A DNA stretch of 46,342 nucleotides, from contig JAIRRZ010000028.1 in NCBI GenBank assembly GCA_031255715.1, forward strand, positions 1-46,342. The letters are read 5' to 3'. Position numbers and translations under genes: made by a program. This document shows positions 1 to 7,116 of the stretch, piece after piece. The notes beneath the pieces were generated by a model. It was not told where the DNA came from. It was given only the letters and a program-made list of their open reading frames with translations, and did no database searches. The stretch comes from Puniceicoccales bacterium (lineage in GTDB: Bacteria > Verrucomicrobiota > Verrucomicrobiia > Opitutales > LL51). Each line of letters begins with the position of its first letter. The first letter of the stretch is position 1.

Positions 1-59
1 GACTCTTCTTGTTACTTCATTTATAATAAAAACTTATTATGCATCATCTCGATGGGCTT
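1..59. repeat. Direct repeat, left copy (3' end of ankyrin-gene cassette)
   Basis: Bases 1-59 are identical to 871-929, so the repeat is at least 59 bp and runs off the left edge of the window. It covers the last codons of each minus-strand ankyrin gene (common ending A-H-R-D-D-A-stop) plus the downstream region with half of a terminator hairpin. The 870-base spacing is the unit length of a tandem gene duplication. Confidence 0.9.
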
Positions 60-140
60 CTTCTTCCGCGCTCGCCTGCTTTTTCACCCCCAAATCTAAA
101 CCATTCCGCGACGCGCTCCCGCCACCCGGCGTGCTGTTCT

Positions 141-734
141 TCACGTTCTCTTTGTCTTTGCAGCCAATGCCAAGTCTTTTTCCATCTTTTCTAAAGCGCT
201 TTCAGCCAATGCCAAGGCTTCTTCCCTCTCTCCTTCAGCTCTTTTCAAGGCTTCTTCCCTCTCTCCTTCAGCTCTTTCCAGGGCTTCTGTCCTCTCTCTT
301 AAATCTCTTTGAGCGCTTTGAGCCAATGCCAATGCTTCTTGCGCCTTTCTTAAAGCGCTTTCCCTCGCTTTTTCAGCTATTCTGAGCATTTGAGCCACTT
401 TCGTGGCTTGTATAGTTAATTCAAAGTCCCTTTCTTCATTATTCTTTATCCACCTGACTAAGATGTCGAGCGCTGTCCGTCCTTCGTTATTTTTCAAACT
501 AGGATCAACACCATATTCAATACACGCCTCTATGCCTCTTGTATTATTAAAACCGTCCCTTAAACCAGCTGCAACCAAACGATGCAAACTTGTATTTCCG
601 TCTTCATCTTGAACATCAATTACTGGATCTGCAGCACTGAATGGATCTGCATCGCTTGAGCCATGAGCCATATTACCTAACAACCCGAATGCTAAAAAAG
701 CACTCCCAACTAATTTACATTTATTAATTATCAT
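141..734 (-). CDS. Secreted ankyrin-repeat/coiled-coil protein, copy 1 (frameshifted near the end)
   Basis: A 197-residue reading frame from ATG at 734, chosen because AAGGA lies just upstream and because the paralogue at 907-1536 starts with the same signal-like peptide (I/V-I-N-K-x-K, then G-S-A-F-L-A-F-G-L-L-G-N). The first half has ankyrin-like motifs (D-x-D-G-N-T-S-L-H and N-E-G-R-T-A-L-D). The second half is a charged helix rich in E-R-A-E-G-E-R-E-E-A-L units. The frame stops at 141, yet the paralogue's ending (A-H-R-D-D-A-stop) is still present at 37-56 in the frame one base off. So the original gene probably ran to 37 and a single-base indel replaced its last ~35 residues. Ankyrin repeats bind proteins and the signal suggests export. 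The target is unknown. Confidence 0.7.
   Translation of the reverse strand: MIINKCKLVGSAFLAFGLLGNMAHGSSDADPFSAADPVIDVQDEDGNTSLHRLVAAGLRDGFNNTRGIEACIEYGVDPSLKNNEGRTALDILVRWIKNNEERDFELTIQATKVAQMLRIAEKARESALRKAQEALALAQSAQRDLRERTEALERAEGEREEALKRAEGEREEALALAESALEKMEKDLALAAKTKRT
214..312. repeat. 33-bp tandem repeats inside the ankyrin/coiled-coil gene
   Basis: Copies at 214-246 and 247-279 differ by only a few bases. A diverged third follows at 280-312. Each encodes 11 residues (E-R-E-E-A-L-K-R-A-E-G type), a hendecad that suits an extended coiled coil. Related repeats with the core cagccaatgccaa occur at about 163 and 203. Slippage here is a likely source of length change and of the nearby frameshift. 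Confidence 0.8.
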
Positions 735-758
735 CAAGTCCTTGTTGAATATAAAATG

Positions 759-784
759 ATATCTGTCAAGTACTTTTAAAAAAA
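759..784 (-). promoter_or_regulatory. Conserved upstream box of ankyrin gene copy 1
   Basis: This 26-base block is identical to 1563-1588, at the same distance from the start codon of the paralogue. On the minus strand it contains TTGACA (764-769), about 30 bases before the ATG. No good -10 lies at the usual spacing, so it may be a -35 element of a very short-leader promoter or simply duplicated upstream DNA. Confidence 0.35.
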
Positions 785-847
785 ATAGAAAAAATTTCGA
801 GAAGTCTATTTTATTAAAATCTTTTCCTAAAAACAATTATGCAGCCG

Positions 848-877
848 CAAAAAAAGAGTCCTCCGAAAAGGACTCTT
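848..877 (-). terminator. Rho-independent terminator of ankyrin gene copy 2
   Basis: On the minus strand a 9-bp stem (854-862 with 869-877) closed by a TTTCGG loop is followed by a T run (848-853 and adjoining bases). It sits about 30 bases past the stop of the gene at 907-1536. The same TTTCGG loop recurs in the terminator at 6748-6767. Confidence 0.85.
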
Positions 878-929
878 CTTGTTACTTCATTTATAATAAA
901 AACTTATTATGCATCATCTCGATGGGCTT
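871..929. repeat. Direct repeat, right copy
   Basis: Identical to bases 1-59. It covers the stop region of the second ankyrin gene and the outer arm of its terminator. It marks the junction of the tandem duplication. Confidence 0.9.
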
Positions 930-1536
930 TTCTCCACTCTCCTTCAGCTCTTTCGAGTCTTTGAGCCAATGCCTTGGCTTTTCTTATTGCAGCTTTTGAA
1001 TTAGAGTTTCTTGCTTCCATAGGCAGTGCTTCTTCTTCGTCTATCCACCGTCGTACGATTTGGAGCACTGTCTCATCATCTCCATTTCGCACAAGAGGAT
1101 TAGCACCAGCTCCAAGCAATACCTCTATTTCTTCTCTACCTGCACCCAAAGTATCCAAAAGGCACTCTAAAAAGACTCGAACAAAAAGATGTAAAGCTGT
1201 ATTTTCTTCTTCATCTTGAGCATCAAGATCAAGCTCACCATGACTAACCAACATTAATACAGTTGCAGGACAACTAGAGAAAAATAGCAATGTTTCCCCA
1301 TTTCTAGATCTTAATGTAAAGTCAATACCTTTTCGCATGCATCTTGCAACCTCTATATATCCGTCTAGATCTTCCGCAAGCTCAAGCGCGCTGCGTAAAT
1401 CTTCCCATAAAGATCTCTGAGAAGAATCAGCATGCACACCATCAGAATTCTCATTGCCGGAGCCATAAGCCACATTACCTAATAACCCGAATGCTAAAAA
1501 AGCACTCCCAACCATTTTATATTTATTAATCACCAT
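907..1536 (-). CDS. Secreted ankyrin-repeat protein, copy 2
   Basis: A 209-residue protein, the intact paralogue of the gene at 141-734. It has a short basic start, a hydrophobic stretch G-S-A-F-L-A-F-G-L-L-G-N and a likely cleavage region V-A-Y-G-S. Two ankyrin-like units follow (D-E-E-E-N-T-A-L-H-L and D-D-E-T-V-L-Q-I-V), then a charged helix. The first copy has a much longer coiled coil at this end. A TTTCGG-loop terminator lies just downstream. Export of an ankyrin protein fits a secreted host-interaction or periplasmic binding role, but no partner can be named. Confidence 0.75.
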   Translation of the reverse strand: MVINKYKMVGSAFLAFGLLGNVAYGSGNENSDGVHADSSQRSLWEDLRSALELAEDLDGYIEVARCMRKGIDFTLRSRNGETLLFFSSCPATVLMLVSHGELDLDAQDEEENTALHLFVRVFLECLLDTLGAGREEIEVLLGAGANPLVRNGDDETVLQIVRRWIDEEEALPMEARNSNSKAAIRKAKALAQRLERAEGEWRKAHRDDA

Positions 1537-1562
1537 CCAATTTTTAGTAAATCAATAAAATA

Positions 1563-1588
1563 ATATCTGTCAAGTACTTTTAAAAAAA
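1563..1588 (-). promoter_or_regulatory. Conserved upstream box of ankyrin gene copy 2
   Basis: Identical to the box at 759-784 and similarly placed, 27 bases or more before the ATG at 1536. On the minus strand it holds TTGACA (1568-1573). Identity has been kept here while the coding halves have diverged, which hints at function, though recent duplication would explain it too. Confidence 0.35.
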
Positions 1589-1801
1589 GATAGAAAAGAC
1601 TCCCAAAAATCTGTTTTATTAAAATCTTTTCATTTTTCTAAAAAAAACTTTATAAAAGACTTATCTATCAAGCTTTTTTGTCTCTTTTATAATATTTCAG
1701 TTTGAAAATTTTTGGCATTCTTGCATTTTTTTTACCTGTATTTGCCTTAAAAATTATACAATATACTTTATTAGATTTTACCAAACGTTTGGGTTTTATT
1801 A

Positions 1802-2761
1802 CTATATCTTCATCGGGTCATCGACACTGATCGCTTCACCGGAATCTCCACAAATTTCTTTAAAAGTCTTAAAGTGCTTTTTGCTGTATTTTGATAAACC
1901 TTCTGTGCCTTCTTTTTCAAAGATCTTTCTACCAACTTTAATAACCGGCTGCCCTGCACCCTTGGGTAAGCATACGTCCACCGTTTTTGATAGTTTCTCA
2001 ATCTGACGTATATACTCAGCCCGTGCAATGATCGATGCTGAAGCAACGACAGGATCGCTTTCCGCCTTGGTTTGCATGCGTAAATTAAAATCTGGAAAAT
2101 CACGCTTTATAAATCCTTGCACAATGGGCTTTTTCGAAAATTGATCCAAAAGTCCATCGGCAACATAGCGCCTCTTCAATGCATTTATAAGCGTACAAGC
2201 GTGCATCCATCCCAATAATCGGTTTAAATTACTACCAAAACGCTCGTAAAGCTCATTGTATTTCGTCATGGAAAGCGCCATAACTTCAATAACAATGCTT
2301 TTTATATCGCGAATCTTTCTTTCAATTTCCAAAAGAGCGCGATCGCTTGTAATGGCTTTGCTATCCTTCGCACCAGCTTTTTGCAGCGCACGTACTTCAT
2401 CACCTCCAGCAATAACACATGCCGTTACAACGGGGCCGAAAAAATCACCTTTGCCACTTTCATCTAACCCCGCATGGGGAATGAACCATTCCGAATGGAG
2501 AATGTTCTCATTTCCCAATGAAAATACCTGTGTAATTTGCGGCTCTATGATAAATGTTACAAATTCAGCTGCTTCCTTTCCTTGAAGTACGAGCTTACCG
2601 CTGTTGTACAAGACAAGGTTAAATCCATTACCATGGAATGCGTAGCGTGCATAGTCAACGGAGTAGGGCTCAAAACCGCGTCTTTCACAGATATCGCGCA
2701 ATTGTTCTGCTTGGGATTCGTCCAGTGTGAAAGTAAAGCAAGATTGTTTGGTTCTATTCAT
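1802..2761 (-). CDS. rnhC: Ribonuclease HIII
   Basis: A 319-residue RNase HIII. It cuts the RNA strand of RNA-DNA hybrids during replication and repair in the cytoplasm. The N-terminal ~85 residues fit the TBP-like substrate-binding domain of this family. The catalytic domain opens with D-E-S-G-K-G-D at residues 100-106, the RNase HIII form of the metal-binding D-E pair. A later S-D-P-V-V-A-S-A-S-I-I-A-R motif carries another active-site aspartate. Length is normal for the family. The gene stands alone, with ATG at 2761 and a poor ribosome site. RNase HIII is common in Firmicutes and in Chlamydiae and related lineages, which helps place the organism. No defect is visible. Confidence 0.93.
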   Translation of the reverse strand: MNRTKQSCFTFTLDESQAEQLRDICERRGFEPYSVDYARYAFHGNGFNLVLYNSGKLVLQGKEAAEFVTFIIEPQITQVFSLGNENILHSEWFIPHAGLDESGKGDFFGPVVTACVIAGGDEVRALQKAGAKDSKAITSDRALLEIERKIRDIKSIVIEVMALSMTKYNELYERFGSNLNRLLGWMHACTLINALKRRYVADGLLDQFSKKPIVQGFIKRDFPDFNLRMQTKAESDPVVASASIIARAEYIRQIEKLSKTVDVCLPKGAGQPVIKVGRKIFEKEGTEGLSKYSKKHFKTFKEICGDSGEAISVDDPMKI

Positions 2762-2868
2762 GGTTATTCTACGACTTAGTTTTAGTTACGGAAGGATGGC
2801 TATACGGAGGAGATTCTCAAAGAGAAAAACCCGAAAGAGATAAAATGCAAAACAAATCTTCCGAAAAG

Positions 2869-3160
2869 TTATTAACAAATGCTTCCCACCGAAAGTGAAA
2901 CGGACGGGCAATGCGGAAGGGGGCAATGAATATTAATAATATAACAGTTCGTAGTATTTATAGTAGGGACTGTGAATAGGTGAATAACAGCCAAAAATGC
3001 TGATAAATACTGACTTTTTTGCATATGATTTTTGAGAATAACGTTGTGAACAATCTGGGAAATGCTGTTAGCAACGGTGAAGAACTTCGATGTTATTCCC
3101 ATTTCTTCTCACGTTACTAACAGGTTACTAACATTATAATGTGAATAACTTTTATCCAGC
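2869..3160. other. Cluster of DnaA-box-like sites in the gap between rnhC and the lipoprotein gene
   Basis: This AT-rich gap of over 500 bases has no convincing gene. It holds one exact TTATTCACA (minus strand, 3140-3148) and five one-mismatch versions of TTATNCACA: 2869-2877, 2971-2979 (minus), 2979-2987 (minus), 3046-3054 (minus) and 3093-3101. GTTACTAAC occurs twice, 11 bases apart, at 3113-3121 and 3124-3132. Such clustering suits a DnaA-regulated region or a replication origin. Against an origin, dnaA is not here, and dnaK and groEL to the right are transcribed toward this site. Confidence 0.3.
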
Positions 3161-3287
3161 AGTAGGGATAAAGCGTTGCCAATAAAAGATGTTAGGGTGA
3201 TGCGAGACAGAAAAAAATTTTCATATGACAAAAAATATTATTTACTTTCAAGTTAAATATAGTTCTTTTTTCGAAAACGGAGGTGTT

Positions 3288-3701
3288 GTGAAAAAAGTGG
3301 AGGTTTTGAAAAAGTGTTGGCCAGTAGTACCATTGGTGTTTTTTTCGGGATGCGATACAACGGAATCAACTCTTGGGGGAGCAGCGGTTGGTACTGCGGC
3401 AGGTGCAGGTGTTGGGTACGCTTTGGGCGGTAAAGGTGGTGCTGCCATGGGTGGTATACTGGGTGCACTTGGAGGCGGAGCGGTCGGACATAATATGGGC
3501 CGCAATCGCGAACAAAAGGGGGCTTATGCAGCTGAAAATGCCCAGCTTCGAGCTCAAGTGAATAGTAACCAGGGAAGCCGAAGGGATGATGAATTGTCCG
3601 ATCTCCGCCGTGAGGTCGAGTTAAAACGTCTCAAAAATGAAAAGCTGGAACAGGAGTTGGAACGCAAACGCCTCAAAAAAGAGCAGAGTACGCTCAAGTA
3701 G
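3288..3701 (+). CDS. Glycine-zipper outer-membrane lipoprotein
   Basis: A 137-residue protein from GTG at 3288, preferred over the upstream ATG at 3225 because ACGGAGG sits 4 bases before it and it begins a proper lipoprotein signal. The signal ends in F-F-S-G-C, so the cysteine is the likely lipidated residue. A glycine zipper follows (G-G-A-A-V-G-T-A-A-G-A-G-V-G-Y-A-L-G-G and more), as in the 17-kDa antigen/SlyB group. The final ~60 residues are a charged coiled coil rich in Leu, Lys and Glu. Such proteins usually anchor in the outer membrane and affect envelope stability. The exact role is unknown. Confidence 0.75.
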   Translation: MKKVEVLKKCWPVVPLVFFSGCDTTESTLGGAAVGTAAGAGVGYALGGKGGAAMGGILGALGGGAVGHNMGRNREQKGAYAAENAQLRAQVNSNQGSRRDDELSDLRREVELKRLKNEKLEQELERKRLKKEQSTLK

Positions 3702-3761
3702 GGCCATTGGTAAATCAGTGTTTAGCGGAGCCGGTCTTGCTGAATTTTGGTGTTACATGAC

Positions 3762-4817
3762 ATGAATCGGGGTGGGGGTATTATCGCTTGCATTTGGGAT
3801 TTTGATAGGACGCTTATCCCAGGAAATATGCAGGCTCAGCTATTTCATGACTATGGTATCGATGAGACTAATTTTTGGACAGCCGTCGATGCGTTTTCCG
3901 CGCAGCTTCGCAAACGAAATATTCGCCTTTCCGATACATTAGTTTATTTGAATTTTATTTTAGTTGCAGTAAGGCAAGGCTATTTTCATGGATTTTCGAA
4001 GCAAAAACTGACATGCTATGGTGAAAATTTGACTTTTTTTCCTGGAGTTCCTGAGATTTTCTCCATTTTGAAAATGGATATAGAAGGTAATGAATTATAT
4101 CGTGCCAATAAAATTACGCTCGAACATTACATTATTAGCAGTGGTCATGCGGAAATTATCCGGGGAAGTCGAGTTGCGCCCTTTGTCGACGATGTTTTTG
4201 CTTGTGAATTTTTAGGGCGAGAAATTGAAGATGAAATTCAAAAAATTTTCCAAAAACAGAAGGACAGTCAAGGTGAACAGGAGGAACGGCCTTCCGTGGA
4301 AAGTTTTTATGAAAATGATAAACAAATATCCTTAGGCGATATTTGTGATTCGTTCACATTTGAAGGGCAAAGCGAGGAATCTAAGGAGATCAAACAAATC
4401 GCTTGCGTGGTCGATAATACACAAAAAACGCGTTACCTTTTTGAAATTAATAAAGGCTGTAATAAGGATTTAGCCATAGATATAAATTCTGTTATTGGTG
4501 AAAAAAATCGGCGTATACCGTTCCAGAACATGATTTATATTGCAGATGGCCTTAGCGACGTTCCAGCATTTTCAGTGATTCGCAGCCACGGAGGGAAGGC
4601 ATTTGCGGTTTATAATCCAGATAATGAAGAGGAATTTGCTCGGAATGATCGTCTGTTAGAAGAAGGAAGAATCGATGCCTACGGTCCTGCGGATTATCGT
4701 CCGGGTTCTTCAACAACGAAATGGTTGCGCTTGCGTGTGCAAAAGATTGCTCAAAAAATTGTAAATTACCGCACTTTAGAGACCTCCAAAACAATCAATG
4801 ATTTCCCTAAGCATTAA
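3762..4817 (+). CDS. HAD-family phosphatase
   Basis: A 351-residue HAD-superfamily hydrolase. Motif I is W-D-F-D-R-T-L, giving Asp13 and Asp15 from the ATG at 3762. A late I-A-D-G-L-S-D-V-P motif supplies the metal-binding aspartates (motif IV). It probably removes phosphate from a small molecule, in the manner of phosphoserine-phosphatase-like HADs. The middle contains a long acidic stretch (roughly residues 160-215) that looks like an inserted or disordered segment. A TTG at 3747 in the same frame is an alternative start; neither has a strong ribosome site. The substrate cannot be told from sequence. It precedes ftsI by 68 bases and could be cotranscribed. Confidence 0.75.
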   Translation: MNRGGGIIACIWDFDRTLIPGNMQAQLFHDYGIDETNFWTAVDAFSAQLRKRNIRLSDTLVYLNFILVAVRQGYFHGFSKQKLTCYGENLTFFPGVPEIFSILKMDIEGNELYRANKITLEHYIISSGHAEIIRGSRVAPFVDDVFACEFLGREIEDEIQKIFQKQKDSQGEQEERPSVESFYENDKQISLGDICDSFTFEGQSEESKEIKQIACVVDNTQKTRYLFEINKGCNKDLAIDINSVIGEKNRRIPFQNMIYIADGLSDVPAFSVIRSHGGKAFAVYNPDNEEEFARNDRLLEEGRIDAYGPADYRPGSSTTKWLRLRVQKIAQKIVNYRTLETSKTINDFPKH

Positions 4818-4844
4818 TGTTATTGCTTGGAGAAGATTTTTGTA

Positions 4845-4872
4845 GCTAGGAAAAAATTTTTCTTAACCTAGC
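4845..4872 (+). other. Inverted repeat just before ftsI
   Basis: GCTAGG (4845-4850) pairs with CCTAGC (4867-4872) around a 16-base A/T-only centre, ending 13 bases before the ftsI start. No T run follows the repeat, so it is not a clear terminator. It could be an operator or a leader hairpin. Confidence 0.3.
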
Positions 4873-4885
4873 ATGCTATGGTGCC

Positions 4886-6586
4886 ATGAAAATTGCGATA
4901 CGTTTTTTATTTTTGATCGTTGTTCTTATCTTTTGTTTTGCTGGAGAAACGTATCGGATTTTGGACATTGCGCTTTTTAAGCGTGAATATTACCAAAGAT
5001 TTATCAATCTAGCGCGGGCTACAACGAACAAAAAATTCGCGGTGCGTGGTCGTATCCTTGACCGAAATGGCAAAATTCTTGCCATTACAACGAAAAAAAT
5101 TGATATTGGCGTCGATCCCTATGTAGCAGAAACTTTATCTGCGGAAAAAGCTACACAATTAGCTAGCCTGCTGAAAATAGATGAAGAATCAATTCGTAAG
5201 GCTTTTACACGGGAAAGTTACATCAAAAATGGGATTGAACATCATCGGCGTTGGAAATGTTTCGCAAACGTCGAAGATAACGAAATTTATGAACAAGTAA
5301 AGGCGCTTAGCATTAAAGGCGTATACGGAGTGTTACATTGGGAGCGCATTTATCCTAACCATACACTTGCGAGCCATGTCATTGGTTTTGTCAATAAGGA
5401 AGGAATTGCAGTTTGTGGAATAGAGCGTTTTATGGATCGATTCTTAATGGGGCAAGACGGTTGGGTAGAGTCGGAAAAAGATGGAAAGCGTGAAGAATTA
5501 GCTTTATTTAGGAAAATCGTTGTTGAACCTAAGAATGGTGCAGACGTTGTCCTTACGCTGGATATCCATTTGCAGGACATGGTCGAAGAAATTTTGTCGG
5601 AAACCGTTAAAAAAAATTGTGCTAAAAGTGGCACTATTATTGTGAGTGATGCGCAAACTGGCGAAATACTGACGCTGTGCAACATTCCTACGTTTGATTG
5701 TAACGATTATAATAAGGCAGAAATAAGTAGCCTGAGGAACCGTGCGGTTACGGATTTATATGAACCTGGATCAGTGTTTAAAATTGTTGCTTTTAGCGAA
5801 GCGCTGCAGCAGGGAGTTATATCGTTGCAACAGTACTTTGATTGTCAAGAAGCGGAATTTTTTCATGGAGGAAAAGTTTATCTTTTACCGCGGGACCATA
5901 CTTTTCTAGGTCGATTAAGTGCATCGGATGTTTTGCGCAAATCGAGTAATCGCGGTATAGCACAGATTGCTATTTTATTGGGAGCCGATCGGCTATACAA
6001 TGCGGCCAGGGCATTTGGTTTTGGTGAAAAGACGGGCTATGGCTTCGATGGAGAGGGTGTTGGAGTCTTACCGAACCCGTCCAATTGGGATAATTTGACC
6101 ATTACACGACTACCCATGGGGCATTCGGTTAGTGCGACACCCATACAGGTACATCAGGCGATGGGAGTTCTTGGAAATGGTGGATTTTTGGTTAAGCCTA
6201 AAATCATTGATCGAGTAATTGATGTGAACGGTGAAAATCTTTGGGAGTCTGAGTCTCGATTTGTACGTCGGGTCCTCGCGGAGGAAACCGTGGATACAGT
6301 GCGTAAAATTTTACATCGTCCCGATTTGGTGTTGTCACACATCGGATCGATAAAATTGGCCTATAAAACAGGAACATCTCAGAAAATTATTGATAAACGT
6401 TATTCGCAGGATCATCATATTTCGTCATGTTCAGGATTTTTTCCGGCAGATGATCCGTGCTATTTGGTAACTGTCGTAATTGATGATGCTGAAATAAAGT
6501 CTGGCGTGGCCTATGGATCGAAAATAGCGCTACCTGTTTTTTACGAAATTGCTAAAATTTTACTTCAAAGAAGTATGAGTAAATAG
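4886..6586 (+). CDS. ftsI: Peptidoglycan transpeptidase, FtsI/PBP3-like
   Basis: A 566-residue class B penicillin-binding protein that cross-links septal peptidoglycan at the division site. It has one N-terminal membrane span (residues ~5-25) and the dimerisation motif R-G-R-I-L-D-R-N-G. The catalytic motifs are all present: S-V-F-K with Ser296, S-S-N at 353-355, and K-T-G-T-S from Lys494. The catalytic lysine and both other motifs are in order, so it should be active. Length matches FtsI rather than the longer PBP2. It is not in a dcw cluster; a HAD gene precedes it and a gene-poor stretch follows. RodA, its elongation counterpart's partner, lies at the far end of the window. Confidence 0.9.
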   Translation: MKIAIRFLFLIVVLIFCFAGETYRILDIALFKREYYQRFINLARATTNKKFAVRGRILDRNGKILAITTKKIDIGVDPYVAETLSAEKATQLASLLKIDEESIRKAFTRESYIKNGIEHHRRWKCFANVEDNEIYEQVKALSIKGVYGVLHWERIYPNHTLASHVIGFVNKEGIAVCGIERFMDRFLMGQDGWVESEKDGKREELALFRKIVVEPKNGADVVLTLDIHLQDMVEEILSETVKKNCAKSGTIIVSDAQTGEILTLCNIPTFDCNDYNKAEISSLRNRAVTDLYEPGSVFKIVAFSEALQQGVISLQQYFDCQEAEFFHGGKVYLLPRDHTFLGRLSASDVLRKSSNRGIAQIAILLGADRLYNAARAFGFGEKTGYGFDGEGVGVLPNPSNWDNLTITRLPMGHSVSATPIQVHQAMGVLGNGGFLVKPKIIDRVIDVNGENLWESESRFVRRVLAEETVDTVRKILHRPDLVLSHIGSIKLAYKTGTSQKIIDKRYSQDHHISSCSGFFPADDPCYLVTVVIDDAEIKSGVAYGSKIALPVFYEIAKILLQRSMSK

Positions 6587-6732
6587 TGTGAGCAGAACAG
6601 CAGTCAATCTTTTTGTATTTTGGAGAAAATTTTTGGGCATGTTTTTTCGTATGTGAAGGGTATCTTTTTCTGTGAGTGTTACTGAAAGATTATGTGTTAT
6701 TTTGGCCTGGAGATTGATTAATTGCTAGCAAT

Positions 6733-6767
6733 GAAAAAAAACAAAGAGTGTTTGCCGAAACAAACAC
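6733..6767 (-). terminator. Rho-independent terminator, minus strand
   Basis: On the minus strand GTGTTTG (6761-6767) pairs with CAAACAC (6748-6754) around a TTTCGG loop, and a T-rich tail follows (TTTGTTTTTTTT, ending near 6734). It would end transcripts coming from bamA or from the small frame at 6816-6992. The loop is the same as at 854-877. Confidence 0.8.
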
Positions 6768-6815
6768 CCCTTGTTATCATTGATATGAAAAGAAATTTTT
6801 ATGAAATTTTATGTT

Positions 6816-6992
6816 TTAGAGGACGTTTTGCCGTTGCTTTTTCTTTGAAGCGTACTTTTTTTGCGCTTGAAGAAATCCCGTGAGGAATATGAGAGCTAGA
6901 TGTTTAATCGAGGACTTTTTTGAGAATAAAAAAGAATTTCTCAAATCATATTGAGAGCAAAACAAAAAGCCATCTACTTTTACGATACCCAT
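6816..6992 (-). CDS. Possible small protein, 58 residues
   Basis: A short frame in the 530-base gap between ftsI and bamA. ATG at 6992 has GGA 8-10 bases upstream, and a good terminator starts about 50 bases after the stop. The protein has a hydrophobic centre (L-A-L-I-F-L-T-G-F-L) and a strongly basic tail (Q-K-K-Y-A-S-K-K-K-Q-R-Q). It could be a small membrane protein. The basic tail is also plausible in another frame, so coding is unproven. No family is recognised. Nothing else is seen in this gap. Confidence 0.3.
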   Translation of the reverse strand: MGIVKVDGFLFCSQYDLRNSFLFSKKSSIKHLALIFLTGFLQAQKKYASKKKQRQNVL

Positions 6993-7116
6993 ACTACATC
7001 CAATGGCTAGAGTCTAGTAATGAATTAATATAAGGGCAAGACTTTTTTTAAGTTTGTTTAAAGAACTCTAAAAATTTCTCATATTGCCCCTGTTCGTAAA
7101 CTTATTATTTCTACGT

